64,000 nucleotides of DNA, from positions 62,001 to 126,000 of the forward strand of contig NZ_JBBWUA010000003.1 of assembly GCF_038181555.1 (NCBI RefSeq). The letters are read 5' to 3'. Below, piece after piece: positions 35,231 to 43,672 of the stretch (position 1 is the stretch's first letter; each line of letters begins with the position of its first letter). This DNA comes from Desulfitobacterium sp038181555 (GTDB lineage Bacteria; Bacillota; Desulfitobacteriia; Desulfitobacteriales; Desulfitobacteriaceae). Made by a program: the position numbers and the translations under genes. Below the pieces are notes generated by a model, which saw only the letters and a program-made list of their open reading frames with translations, was not told the DNA's origin and searched no databases.

Positions 35231-35548
35231 TTATGATATTATTTTAAGACCAAGAGCCGAAGCTAGAATTAGAGCAATAAAGACCAATCTCTTCCAATCC
35301 CTTGATTCGTCATAGAACATCATGCCAATCAGAGTACCACCGACAACACCAATTCCCGTCCAAATCGCATACCCGGTTCCCATCGGGATAAATCTTAAAG
35401 AATAACCCAACAGCATAAGGCTAAAACAAAATCCCAAAATCAAGAGCCCTACGGTCTGCCAATTGCGCCTAACATGCAATTCATTCATCATAGTGACCCC
35501 AAAAGCCTCAAATAAACCAGCGAAAATCAAGGTGACCCAAGCCATCAC
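35231..35548 (-). CDS. SMR-family exporter subunit, probable guanidinium exporter partner (YkkD-like)
   Basis: A 105-residue four-helix protein. The conserved membrane Glu is in FAGLFEAFGV (helix 1), and GTGYAIWTGIGVVGGTLIGM is the SMR motif of helix 3. Its ATG overlaps the stop of the upstream SMR gene, so the two are likely a paired, antiparallel heterodimer. Both lie behind a guanidine riboswitch, so guanidinium export is the likely job rather than general multidrug efflux. Confidence 0.9.
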   Translation of the reverse strand: MMAWVTLIFAGLFEAFGVTMMNELHVRRNWQTVGLLILGFCFSLMLLGYSLRFIPMGTGYAIWTGIGVVGGTLIGMMFYDESRDWKRLVFIALILASALGLKIIS

Positions 35549-35886
35549 GATTCAGCTCCTTCCTCGGTTCTGTTGTCTGTGACTGATTTCAACCCTATCA
35601 CACCTATTAAAAGTATTACAATCAGGAGAATTTTCTCCCACTTAAAGGGTTCCGCAAAGAAAATAATTTCCGCAACGATAGTACCTGCAGTTCCTAACCC
35701 GACAAAAACAGTATAGACAGTCCCGGCCGGCAGGATTTGGGCAGCGGTTATCATCAAATAGTTGCTGATCACAAGTGTGATAATCGTTCCGCTCCAAGTC
35801 CAAAAGTCAAAGGCATGGGCTAAGCCTATCACCCATATAACCTCCAAAAAGGCTGCCACAAAAACTTTAAGCCAGTTTCGATTCAT
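35545..35886 (-). CDS. SMR-family exporter subunit, probable guanidinium exporter partner (YkkC-like)
   Basis: A 113-residue four-helix protein: AAFLEVIWVIGLAHAF with the conserved Glu in helix 1, PAGTVYTVFVGLGTAGTIVAE in helix 3 and a charged C-terminal tail. I place the start at ATG 35886 after AATAGGGGG. Earlier in-frame codons up to 36012 are inside the riboswitch and would be spurious. It is the first gene under the riboswitch and overlaps its partner by four bases. Confidence 0.9.
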   Translation of the reverse strand: MNRNWLKVFVAAFLEVIWVIGLAHAFDFWTWSGTIITLVISNYLMITAAQILPAGTVYTVFVGLGTAGTIVAEIIFFAEPFKWEKILLIVILLIGVIGLKSVTDNRTEEGAES

Positions 35887-35911
35887 CCTAATATACCCCC
35901 TATTTACCCTT

Positions 35912-36035
35912 AAAAAAGCCCGGAAGAAACTGTATATGACAGCCTTCTCCCGGGCTTTTATCCCTCCGTGGCACAGTATCACTGTGAGTTTTGTCTCGGA
36001 CCGGACCTGCACGATAGCTGCGGAACCCTAGAAAA
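35912..36035 (-). ncRNA. Guanidine-I (ykkC) riboswitch with overlapping terminator
   Basis: The minus strand carries the conserved elements of the ykkC class: CTAGGGTTCCG, GGTCCGAGAC and CCACGGAGGGATAAAAGCCC with GGGAGA. The last block is the guanidine-specific 3' domain. The arm AAGCCCGG (35949-35957) also pairs with CCGGGCTT followed by a run of Ts (35912-35923), forming a terminator. Guanidine binding should stabilise the aptamer and let RNA polymerase proceed into the SMR genes. Confidence 0.95.
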
Positions 36036-36057
36036 CATTTATCTATAACTATTACTG

Positions 36058-36063
36058 ATTATA
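36058..36063 (-). promoter_or_regulatory. -10 element of the guanidine riboswitch transcript
   Basis: A perfect TATAAT on the minus strand lies about 23 bases before the riboswitch core. The expected -35 position (TGATCC) is poor. It is placed by position and sequence only. Confidence 0.45.
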
Positions 36064-36157
36064 CTTTAAATCATATATCGGATCACCCAAAGGCACAAGG
36101 AGTTAAAATTAATAGTTTCTTTATAGTTTGTTTATAATTCATATCCAACATTATTGC

Positions 36158-36163
36158 TATAAT
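36158..36163 (+). promoter_or_regulatory. Candidate -10 element of the MacAB-like operon
   Basis: TATAAT about 90 bases upstream of the adaptor gene, in an AT-rich stretch. I see no convincing -35 element at 16-18 bases. The remaining 36064-36252 interval holds no other recognisable feature. Confidence 0.35.
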
Positions 36164-36252
36164 GTAATTATTGGAAATTTATTAGATTTTACTAATAAAT
36201 AGACCAATAGGTATTAGATTTCTAATAATCTTTAAAAATGCGGAGGAAAGCT

Positions 36253-37506
36253 ATGCAACCAAATACCAATTATAGTCCAGATTCCCAAGTTAAGAGCCCC
36301 AGGGGCAAAACGAGTTCCTTGTTGCGAAAACACCGCAAAAAAATAATTGTCGTTTTAGTCTTGCTTGGCGGGCTTCTCGTTGCTTGGCAGGTTTTGAGTC
36401 AGCATGCCGGTTTGATTCCCGTTAGTACTGCGGAAGTCAGCCAAAATAAATTCGAACAGAATGTGTTTGCCAGCGGCAAATTGGCAGTTAAGGACTTAAG
36501 CGAATTAAAGTCTGAAAGTAAAACCATAGTTCAAAATCTCCTGGTTGAGCCCGGGGACAAAGTGACCAAAGGCCAGGTTATTTTAAAGATGGAAACAAGC
36601 AACTTGAGTGTCGAGGTTTCCCAAAAATTGCTGGCTTGTGAAGAACTCCGGGCAAAGATCATCAATACCGAATCAAGTATTAGGCTGCTTCGCGAAACAG
36701 TCGTTTTGGCAGAAAAGGATTATGAAAACACTAAGATTCTGATGGAAAGCGGTGCAGCTAGCCCGAAAGAGCTAGAGCAGGTCGAGCATATGCTGACGGA
36801 GGCCAAAGAAAAGTTAGTTGTCGAGGAAGAGGCCAATTTACCTCTGCTTAAAGCCCAGTTGAAACAAGCTGAAGTAATACATGGTCAAGCCCAAGAAGAT
36901 TTGGCGAAAGCTACTCTCGTCAGCCCCCAGGACGGGCTAGTCTTGAATTTGATTGCTAAAGCAGGCCAAGAGGTTGAGCCCGGAAGCCTGCTGGCTCAAA
37001 TCGGCAATCCCGCTAATCTTCAAATTGAAACAGGCATCAACGAGGTCGATGCCGCCCAGCTTTCCATAGGGGATAAGGTAGAAATAACCAATAATGCCTT
37101 GCTTAGCGAACCATTGATGGGGAGCATCGAAGCCATTGCACCTACTGCCGAGGTCGTGTCCACTGCTCAAGGTGAGCAAACCCAGGTGAAAATTAAAATA
37201 AGTGTCCCTGAAGGAGAAACACCCTTAAAGCCTGGTTATAATGTTAACCTTAAGGTCACCCTTAATCAGAAAGAGGAAGCTTTGCTCTTACCTTTAGAAG
37301 CGTTGATCGAGGGGGATGGTCAAAAGCTGGTCTATGCCGTGGGGTCGGACGGCATAGTTTCCGAAAGAGAAGTCCAGGTAGGCCTAAGCAACGAATTATT
37401 CGCGGAGATTATCTCCGGTCTCCAAGTGGGTGAAAAGGTCATCCTGAACCCTGATGAGCAAATCAAGGACGGAGTGCAGGTGATGACTGATGATCAAAGC
37501 AAATAA
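36253..37506 (+). CDS. MacA/HlyD-type efflux adaptor protein
   Basis: A 417-residue membrane-fusion protein. A Lys-rich N-terminus precedes one membrane segment (IIVVLVLLGGLLVAWQVL). A split lipoyl/barrel-sandwich domain follows (QNLLVEPGDKVTKGQVILKMET and VSPQDGLVLNLIAKAGQEVEPGSLL), around an alpha-helical hairpin rich in Glu and Lys (about 130-225). A beta-barrel and a membrane-proximal domain complete it. The start is ATG 36253 after GCGGAGGAAAGCT. It overlaps the ATPase gene by 17 bases, so the three genes are an operon. Confidence 0.9.
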   Translation: MQPNTNYSPDSQVKSPRGKTSSLLRKHRKKIIVVLVLLGGLLVAWQVLSQHAGLIPVSTAEVSQNKFEQNVFASGKLAVKDLSELKSESKTIVQNLLVEPGDKVTKGQVILKMETSNLSVEVSQKLLACEELRAKIINTESSIRLLRETVVLAEKDYENTKILMESGAASPKELEQVEHMLTEAKEKLVVEEEANLPLLKAQLKQAEVIHGQAQEDLAKATLVSPQDGLVLNLIAKAGQEVEPGSLLAQIGNPANLQIETGINEVDAAQLSIGDKVEITNNALLSEPLMGSIEAIAPTAEVVSTAQGEQTQVKIKISVPEGETPLKPGYNVNLKVTLNQKEEALLLPLEALIEGDGQKLVYAVGSDGIVSEREVQVGLSNELFAEIISGLQVGEKVILNPDEQIKDGVQVMTDDQSK

Positions 37507-38227
37507 CTTTTTGAAGGTTTATCAGACAGGAAAAATTGCCGTTACAGCCTTAAAAGGCGTTACCTTCCATATAACCGCCGGCAGTTTTGTGGCGATTATG
37601 GGGCCTTCCGGTTCGGGAAAATCGACCCTCATGAATATTCTAGGCTGCCTGGACACACCCACTGAGGGACAATACATCCTCGATGACCTAGATGTTTCCC
37701 ATATGGGTGAGAACGACTTGGCCAAGATTCGCAATCTAAAAATAGGTTTTGTCTTTCAGACCTTCAATCTTTTACCGAGGATATCCTGCCTGCGCAATGT
37801 TGAGCTCCCCATGATTTATGCTGGGATTGCCGAAAAGGAAAGAAAAAATAGAGCTTTCGAAGCTCTCGAAAAAGTGGGGCTGGCGAATTGGGCTGCTCAT
37901 CGCCCCACGGAAATATCCGGTGGCCAGAGGCAACGAGTAGCTATCGCTCGGGCTTTAGTGAACAACCCAGCCATCATTATGGCTGATGAACCTACCGGCA
38001 ATCTCGACACGCACTCGGGAGAAGAAGTAATGGCAATTTTTCAGGAGCTGAATCAACAAGGAGTCACCATTGTCCTGGTCACCCATGAACCAGAAATTGC
38101 CCAGCATACCCAGAGAATTCTTAAGTTCCGGGATGGCCACCTCACGGAAGACCATCCAGTCAAGGAGCAGATTCTAGCCAGGGATATTTTAGACGGGCTC
38201 CTTGTTGCCGAGGAGGGACTGATATGA
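37490..38227 (+). CDS. ABC transporter ATPase, MacB/LolD type
   Basis: A 245-residue ATPase: Walker A GPSGSGKST, Q-loop FQTFNLLPRISC, signature ISGGQRQRVAIARALV, Walker B IIMADEPTGNLDT and the H-loop VTHEP. This is the LolD/MacB/FtsE subfamily that drives mechanotransmission transport. It overlaps the adaptor gene by 17 bases and the permease gene by four. Confidence 0.94.
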   Translation: MIKANNFLKVYQTGKIAVTALKGVTFHITAGSFVAIMGPSGSGKSTLMNILGCLDTPTEGQYILDDLDVSHMGENDLAKIRNLKIGFVFQTFNLLPRISCLRNVELPMIYAGIAEKERKNRAFEALEKVGLANWAAHRPTEISGGQRQRVAIARALVNNPAIIMADEPTGNLDTHSGEEVMAIFQELNQQGVTIVLVTHEPEIAQHTQRILKFRDGHLTEDHPVKEQILARDILDGLLVAEEGLI

Positions 38228-39417
38228 ATCTAAAAGAATGCATCCAGATCGCCCTGGAGGGAATCCGTGCCAATAAAATGCGCTCAACCTTGACTATGCT
38301 TGGTATTATTATCGGGGTGGCTGCTGTAATCACAGTCGTAGCCATCGGCCAGGTTGGGCAAGCTGCCATTGTGTCTTCTCTGGAAGCCATCGGCACCAAT
38401 ATGTTCCAAGTCTATCCGCGTAGCGACGAGAACTCCCCCATTACCGCGTCTGATCTGATGACCACTCAGGATATTAACGTGATCAAAAGCGTCGCCCCCG
38501 ATCTTAAATATATTTCACCAATAAATGATCGTTCTCTCCCAGCTAAATATGAGAGGAATAGTAAACGGGTCTATGTTAACGGTGTTTGGCCCGAGTACAA
38601 GCATATTCGAAATATCAAATTAGAAAGAGGAAGATTTCTATCCGAGAGTGATGAAAAAGGGGGCCGGCGGGTAGTAGTGATCGACAGTAAGCTGGCTGAA
38701 GATCTTTTTGGCCGGAAAGATCCCCTGAATAAGCAAATCGATATCTTTGGACTCTCCATGACCGTAGTCGGGGTAAGCCAACGAGATGATAATTTTTTAA
38801 TGGGCGGGCCAAATCAGCCATCTGCTGTATATATCCCCTTCTCTACTTCCCAAAGTATGCTCAATGTTGACTATGTCCCTTACGTCGAAGCCAGTGCCGT
38901 CAGTAAAGAGAAGACCGAAAGTGCCATGAAGCAGGTTAAGCAGATTCTGAACGGCCGTCATCATACCGAAGATAGATACTTCACTTACAGCCTTCAGGAA
39001 GATGTTGAACAGATCGATACGATTATGACTATTTTGCAGTTGGTCATCGGTTCCATAGCGGCTATATCCCTTTTGGTAGGTGGAATCGGGGTAATGAATA
39101 TCATGCTGGTCTCCGTTACGGAGCGCACAAGAGAGATCGGCATTCGCAAAGCTTTAGGGGCCAGGTATCAGGATATTATGATCCAATTTCTCATTGAAGC
39201 AGTAGTGATCTGCTCTATCGGTGGTGCTATTGGTACCTTCCTTGGGATCGGCGGCGGTGTGCTTGCCGCAGGGTTGGCGAATATTCCGCCATCCATATCC
39301 CCCACCACCATTGTCATAGCCTTTGCCTTCTCCACTTCGATTGGGCTTTTCTTCGGTCTTTATCCGGCACGAAAAGCAGCGAAGATGAGTCCTGTTGAGG
39401 CTTTGCGCTATGAGTAA
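38224..39417 (+). CDS. ABC transporter permease, MacB/FtsX type
   Basis: A 397-residue permease with the MacB arrangement. There is one membrane helix near the start (STLTMLGIIIGVAAVITVVAIGQ), a ~200-residue extracellular MacB_PCD domain and three helices at the C-terminus (IAAISLLVGGIGVMNIMLVSV, VVICSIGGAIGTFLGIG, ATVIAFAF). The ATPase-coupling segment TERTREIGIRKALGAR is present. Its substrate (antibiotic, peptide or toxin) is unknown. The gene ends in a 10-base tail-to-tail overlap with the HD gene. Confidence 0.92.
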   Translation: MNLKECIQIALEGIRANKMRSTLTMLGIIIGVAAVITVVAIGQVGQAAIVSSLEAIGTNMFQVYPRSDENSPITASDLMTTQDINVIKSVAPDLKYISPINDRSLPAKYERNSKRVYVNGVWPEYKHIRNIKLERGRFLSESDEKGGRRVVVIDSKLAEDLFGRKDPLNKQIDIFGLSMTVVGVSQRDDNFLMGGPNQPSAVYIPFSTSQSMLNVDYVPYVEASAVSKEKTESAMKQVKQILNGRHHTEDRYFTYSLQEDVEQIDTIMTILQLVIGSIAAISLLVGGIGVMNIMLVSVTERTREIGIRKALGARYQDIMIQFLIEAVVICSIGGAIGTFLGIGGGVLAAGLANIPPSISPTTIVIAFAFSTSIGLFFGLYPARKAAKMSPVEALRYE

Positions 39418-39887
39418 AGTCCCAGCTCCTCCATAGTTTTCTTTAATCTTGCCACATGATAGGGTTTCGTAATTGCATCACCATGAAAATAACAGTCTAA
39501 GATATCCGCGTCTTTGACGATTTCCTCTAAAGGCCCGCCCACCTTCTCCTTTTCCGAATGGTGAATGACAGCCTGAATGACTTTCTTTTTGTCTGCCTCA
39601 TTCAAGGGATAGCTCTCTAAAAAACGCCTCACGGGATCTTCCCCATGGAGAGCATGATCCTTTTGAAGTCCTGTATACCAACGACCGATATCATGAAGGG
39701 AACAAGCCAATGCAGCCAGTTCCAGATCCACTCCACGTTTTTGGGCTAACAACCTCCCTACTTGAGCGCAACTCGTAGCATGAACCCGCTCCCAAGCAAA
39801 GGGGTAATCTCGATTCTTCTTTTCTTGCTCCAACATCTGTAGAAGATCATAGACTTTCTGCATATGGTTGATGAAATCCCACTTCAT
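39408..39887 (-). CDS. HD-domain phosphohydrolase
   Basis: A 159-residue HD-superfamily protein: HATSCAQ (about 36), the metal pair HDIGRW, and IHHSEKEK and DADILDCY further on, the expected metal ligands. ATG 39887 after AGGGAGGAATTT is the best start; the longer reading runs back into intergenic DNA. It probably acts on a nucleotide or phosphate ester. The substrate cannot be told. Confidence 0.85.
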   Translation of the reverse strand: MKWDFINHMQKVYDLLQMLEQEKKNRDYPFAWERVHATSCAQVGRLLAQKRGVDLELAALACSLHDIGRWYTGLQKDHALHGEDPVRRFLESYPLNEADKKKVIQAVIHHSEKEKVGGPLEEIVKDADILDCYFHGDAITKPYHVARLKKTMEELGLYS

Positions 39888-39913
39888 AAAATTCCTCCCT
39901 ATATTTTTTTGAA

Positions 39914-40894
39914 TTATGATACGGGTTCTGTCCCTCGATCCATCTTTTGGCGAGTTCGCCAATTCAAGACGAGGACTGATGAGAAGATGAGGAAGATGCC
40001 TAAGATATTTTGTGCGGTCAGTTGTTCTTTAAATATCAGTATTCCGACTAAGGTAGCCACCATGGGCTCAACGAAAGCCATCACTGAGGCTTTTCCTGCT
40101 TCCATATGCTCCAGCCCTTTGGTATAGAGCAAAAAGGGAATAAGGGTGGAAACTACCCCTAACAGTAATCCACTGATAAGAACATTTCTATTCTCTAAAG
40201 CAATTGTTACGATGTCGATGCTATTGCTAAAGGGCAATAAACTAAGAGACGCCACAATAAAAGTATAGGCCGTAACCGTAAAGGGGTGATATTTTCTTAA
40301 GGCAATGCTCCCAAAAATGCTATACAGAGCATAACCAATCCCAGCTCCAAGACCGGTGATTATTGCCAGCCCTGAAAGATTGGAGGATCCGCCCTTCCCT
40401 GATATACCGGTAATCAGAACACACCCACCAAATGCTAAAACTAAGGCCCCTATCTTTCGCATAGTGATGGGTTCACGAAACAAAATGGCTGACATAATCA
40501 TCACAAAGCAGGGTGCTGTGTACAATAAAATCGAAGCCATCGATAAAGTGGCCAACTTTATGGCTGTGAAGTAGCAAATATTAAAGAACACGATGCTGCA
40601 GATTCCTGTGCCCAGAAATAACCAAAGATCTTTAAGGTTGATCTTTAGCTTATCTCTATCCTTTATTATCAAAAAAGTCGATAGACAAACAGCAGTCACA
40701 ATGCACCGTGATGCCGTAATCTGCACTGAGCTTAATCCACCCGTTGCTAAATTTCTGGAGAATAAACCGATAATTCCCCAGCATACTCCGGCTAGGATGA
40801 TCAATACCGCTGCAATGCGTTTTCCCCAGTTAAGTGGAGCTAATTCTTTTGTCAGAGAAGGTGTTCCCTTCACTTTGGCGATATTAGCTGGCAT
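39914..40894 (-). CDS. EamA/DMT-superfamily permease
   Basis: A 326-residue protein with two EamA repeats of about five helices each: GVCWGIIGLFSRNLA starts the first and GLGAGIGYALYSIFGS the second. The end of each repeat has the LFREPI/IFKEQLT motif. No substrate can be assigned. It has AGGAAGTTACTTGC before its ATG. It lies between an HD gene and the tRNA-Leu terminator. Confidence 0.88.
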   Translation of the reverse strand: MPANIAKVKGTPSLTKELAPLNWGKRIAAVLIILAGVCWGIIGLFSRNLATGGLSSVQITASRCIVTAVCLSTFLIIKDRDKLKINLKDLWLFLGTGICSIVFFNICYFTAIKLATLSMASILLYTAPCFVMIMSAILFREPITMRKIGALVLAFGGCVLITGISGKGGSSNLSGLAIITGLGAGIGYALYSIFGSIALRKYHPFTVTAYTFIVASLSLLPFSNSIDIVTIALENRNVLISGLLLGVVSTLIPFLLYTKGLEHMEAGKASVMAFVEPMVATLVGILIFKEQLTAQNILGIFLIFSSVLVLNWRTRQKMDRGTEPVS

Positions 40895-40997
40895 GCAAGT
40901 AACTTCCTCCGATACATCTCGTTATCTAAACTGACCGCCCGCAGGTTGGATGCTATCTGCCCTAGAATGTCTGCGCGATGTAAATATCTGATATACC

Positions 40998-41022
40998 AAA
41001 AAAGAGCCTTGCGGCTCTTTTT
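40998..41022 (-). terminator. Terminator of the tRNA-Leu transcript
   Basis: AAAGAGCC-GCAA-GGCTCTTTTTT on the minus strand, about 12 bases after the tRNA. The stem also has A-rich sequence on its other side, so it may work in both directions. Confidence 0.9.
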
Positions 41023-41033
41023 CAATTCTTTGT

Positions 41034-41120
41034 TGGTGCGAGTGGTCGGAATCGAACCGACACATCCGTAAAGATAACGGTTTTTGAGACCGTCGCGTCT
41101 GCCAGTTCCGCCACACTCGC
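41034..41120 (-). tRNA. tRNA-Leu (anticodon CAA)
   Basis: An 87-base class II tRNA on the minus strand. The acceptor GCGAGTG pairs with CACTCGC, followed by A and an encoded CCA. The anticodon stem ACGGT/ACCGT closes a CTCAAAA loop with anticodon CAA, so it reads UUG. A variable arm and the T-loop GGTTCGATTCC are visible. CCA is encoded. The D-loop contains GGCAGACGC. Confidence 0.95.
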
Positions 41121-41162
41121 GTACTGCATTTGCAGGTCACCACGGCAACAGGTGACTTAGAT

Positions 41163-41192
41163 ATAATAGCATAAGTTTTTAAAAAATGTCAA
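41163..41192 (-). promoter_or_regulatory. Promoter of tRNA-Leu
   Basis: TTGACA (41187-41192) and TATTAT (41163-41168) separated by 18 bases, about 43 bases before the tRNA. The two elements are near consensus. Confidence 0.75.
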
Positions 41193-41251
41193 GGTATTCT
41201 ATGAAACTGTTCTTAATGAAACTATTTGTAATGAAACCTAACGAACAGCAT

Positions 41252-42346
41252 TTAGATATTATCATCATCTAGAGAATCTGAGGTTTGAACATCAGGGGAA
41301 CCTTGACCCTCATGATAAGCTTGAGATTCTGACAAAACAACTCGATCACCTTGAGCATCTTGAGTTTCCTGTGTCAATTGCTCCTCCCAAGCCTGCTCGG
41401 CAAATTTACCGTAATTCATGAGCTTCTCATAGCGCGTCGCCTGAAGTTCCTCTGGTGAAGCTTTGCGCAGTTTGTCAAATTCCTGGGTGATGACCTTCTT
41501 CATCTCCTCAGCAGTTCGCTCAAGACTTCGATGGGCACCTCCCAAGGGTTCCTTGATAATACCATCAGCAATACCTAGCTCTAGAAGGTCTTGGGCTGTA
41601 AACTTCAAAGCAGAAGCCGCTTCTTGGGCTTTGCTTGGATCTTTCCAAAGAATCGACGCGCAGCTCTCAGGAGCGATTACCGAGTAAAAAGAATTTTCCA
41701 GCATCAAGATGGTATTCCCAACGCCTAAGGCCAGAGCTCCACCGCTCCCCCCTTCCCCGATGACCGTACAGATAATAGGAACCGTATAGTGAGCCATAGC
41801 TTGTAAACAACGAGCTATGGCTTCCCCTTGTCCTCTTTCCTCGGCCTCCAGATCACAGGCAGCACCGGGAGTGTCGATAAAGGTTAGGATCGGTCGACGG
41901 AACTTCTCCGCTTGATCCATAAGGCGAAGGGCTTTACGATAGCCTTCGGGATGAGGCATACCAAAGTTTCTCTGAATATTCTCCTTGGTATCTTTGCCTT
42001 TGATATGGGAAACGACTGTCACCGGAATCCCCTGAAATAGTGCAATACCGCCAACGATAGCACGATCATCAGCGTAAAGTCGATCCCCTTTGAATTCGAT
42101 AAAGTCCTCAAAAAGCAAAGGGATATAATCATAGATATTAGGACGTTCGGTATAGCGAGCAATCTGGACCTTTTGCCAAGGTTCTAGGTTGCCGTAGATT
42201 TCTTTCCTTAAGCGTACAAGCCTGCGCATGAGTTTGGAAACTTCCGGCGAAAGATTGATATCTTTCTCTTTGGAAAACTCCTGCAACTCCGCGATTTTTT
42301 TCTCCAACTCAAGAATTGGCTTTTCAAAATCAAAGTGTTGAGCCAT
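41252..42346 (-). CDS. accA: Acetyl-CoA carboxylase carboxyltransferase alpha subunit
   Basis: A 364-residue crotonase-fold subunit: coiled N-terminus (LEKKIAELQEF), IDTPGAACDLEAEERGQGEAIARCL, VIGEGGSGGALALGVGN and ENSFYSVIAPESCASILWKD. With AccD it transfers the carboxyl group from biotin to acetyl-CoA. The last ~45 residues form an acidic Gln/Asp/Ser-rich tail not normally seen in the family. It overlaps accD by 17 bases. Confidence 0.96.
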   Translation of the reverse strand: MAQHFDFEKPILELEKKIAELQEFSKEKDINLSPEVSKLMRRLVRLRKEIYGNLEPWQKVQIARYTERPNIYDYIPLLFEDFIEFKGDRLYADDRAIVGGIALFQGIPVTVVSHIKGKDTKENIQRNFGMPHPEGYRKALRLMDQAEKFRRPILTFIDTPGAACDLEAEERGQGEAIARCLQAMAHYTVPIICTVIGEGGSGGALALGVGNTILMLENSFYSVIAPESCASILWKDPSKAQEAASALKFTAQDLLELGIADGIIKEPLGGAHRSLERTAEEMKKVITQEFDKLRKASPEELQATRYEKLMNYGKFAEQAWEEQLTQETQDAQGDRVVLSESQAYHEGQGSPDVQTSDSLDDDNI

Positions 42347-43259
42347 AACCTGCCCCTTCCTGATGATAGCGTAATAAACGACCTAGCGTCGCACGCATCT
42401 CGGCACGTTCTACTACGCAATCAATCTGCCCATGGTCCTGATTAAATTCGGCAGTTTGAGCCCCTTCCGGAAGTTCTTTACGCATAGTTTGTTTAATAAC
42501 CCGAGGTCCGGTGAAACCAATCAAAGCACCCGGTTCAGCAATATGTATATCCCCTAAGGAAGCATAACTGGCGGTGACTCCTCCAAAGGTAGGGTCAGTT
42601 AATACGGAAATATAAAGCAGGCGCTCTTTTGCCAAGCGGCCTAAAGCCGCACTGGTCTTTGCCATCTGATACAAAGATAAGATGCCCTCTTGCATGCGTG
42701 CACCACCGGAAGTAGAAAAAATAATAACAGGACAGCGTAATTCGATGGCCCGCTCAATGGCCCGAGTAATTTTTTCCCCGGTTACCGAGCCCATGCTACC
42801 CATCATAAAATTCCCCTCATTAAAAGCCAGTACTACGGGTAATCCTTCGATACTAGCCTTTCCCGTTAAGACGGATTCGGAAACATCGGATTTTTTATGT
42901 GCTTCCTCCAACTTTTCCTCATATTCAGGAAACCCCAGAGGATTGGTCGTTAATAGTTCACTATCCCATTCTTCGAAGGTCCCTGAATCAATCAGGTGAT
43001 TAAGCCTTTCCCGAGCCGGAATCCGAAAATGATAGCTACAGTGGGTGCAAACCCGCTGATTTTCTATAAGGTCTTTATTAAACAGCACGTCCCCACATTT
43101 TGGGCATTTTGCCCAAAGTCCATCAGGCAATTCCTTACGTGAAGATGTTTGCTCAACGGGCACAGATGAGTAAGCCCGCTCCCCTTCCGCCTGAGGTTTA
43201 GGTGGGAGTGAACTGAGTGTTGCGTATTTGTGTTTTTTACGGAATATATCTTTTAACAT
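42330..43259 (-). CDS. accD: Acetyl-CoA carboxylase carboxyltransferase beta subunit
   Basis: A 309-residue subunit with an N-terminal zinc ribbon (CPKCGDVLFNKDLIENQRVC-type, four Cys in two CxxC pairs at about 54-76) and the carboxyltransferase core (FNEGNFMMGSMGSVTGEKITRA, STSGGARMQEGILSLYQMAK, GFTGPRVIKQTM). It is the first step of fatty acid synthesis. A 66-residue protein gene lies two bases upstream, and accA overlaps it downstream. Confidence 0.97.
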   Translation of the reverse strand: MLKDIFRKKHKYATLSSLPPKPQAEGERAYSSVPVEQTSSRKELPDGLWAKCPKCGDVLFNKDLIENQRVCTHCSYHFRIPARERLNHLIDSGTFEEWDSELLTTNPLGFPEYEEKLEEAHKKSDVSESVLTGKASIEGLPVVLAFNEGNFMMGSMGSVTGEKITRAIERAIELRCPVIIFSTSGGARMQEGILSLYQMAKTSAALGRLAKERLLYISVLTDPTFGGVTASYASLGDIHIAEPGALIGFTGPRVIKQTMRKELPEGAQTAEFNQDHGQIDCVVERAEMRATLGRLLRYHQEGAGYGSTL

Positions 43260-43261
43260 GT

Positions 43262-43462
43262 CTAGCTCCCCATATAGCTAGTGATAATTTCATGGGCTTC
43301 TTCTGCTTCTGACTCAGGTACGAGAATTTCAACCGAAGCGTGATCCCCTAAGTGAGAAGAACCAATAGGACGAAGTTGCACTAGCATTCCTTCGTCGCTA
43401 AGAGACTTTTTATACTTTTCAGCAATGGCCTTATTAGGCGCAATATAGATAACGGTCCACAT
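43262..43462 (-). CDS. Small conserved protein of unknown function, co-transcribed with accD
   Basis: A 66-residue protein with alternating strands and helices: WTVIYIAPNKAIAEKYKKSL, MLVQLRPIG and VEILVPESEAEEAHEIITSYM. It resembles the DUF2007-like 'putative signal transducing' proteins of clostridia, a ferredoxin-like fold. There is no Cys or membrane segment. The start has AGGAGG. It ends two bases before accD and is likely part of the same operon. Function unknown. Confidence 0.75.
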   Translation of the reverse strand: MWTVIYIAPNKAIAEKYKKSLSDEGMLVQLRPIGSSHLGDHASVEILVPESEAEEAHEIITSYMGS

Positions 43463-43570
43463 GGCGAATCCTCCTCGTTCAAAAAGAGAAACATACCCGT
43501 TAATCTATGGATATGTTAAATACCGTTAGGTGTCATTAGATACAAATTTAGTGACCAGTTAATATTTTTC

Positions 43571-43599
43571 ATAATAACACAGGGTTAATTATCTTGCAA
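43571..43599 (-). promoter_or_regulatory. Candidate promoter of the small gene-accD-accA operon
   Basis: TTGCAA (43594-43599) and TATTAT (43571-43576) are 17 bases apart on the minus strand, leaving a leader of about 100 bases. A TTAACTGGTCACTAAA stretch just after the start site could be an operator. Confidence 0.55.
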
Positions 43600-43672
43600 C
43601 AGAGCCTGTCCATCGTGACTCATACAGTATAAGTATAAACAATTTGGACCGGAAACATAGGCTGGCTAGGCA

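Noticed and set aside
35887..36012. N-terminal extension of the first SMR gene to 36012
   Set aside because: It would translate the guanidine riboswitch and has no family counterpart. The ATG at 35886 gives a normal SMR length.
43540..43560. FapR-like operator after the accD promoter
   Set aside because: TTAACTGGTCACTAAA shares only one half (ACTAA) with the FapR consensus and the other half is poor. Too weak to list.
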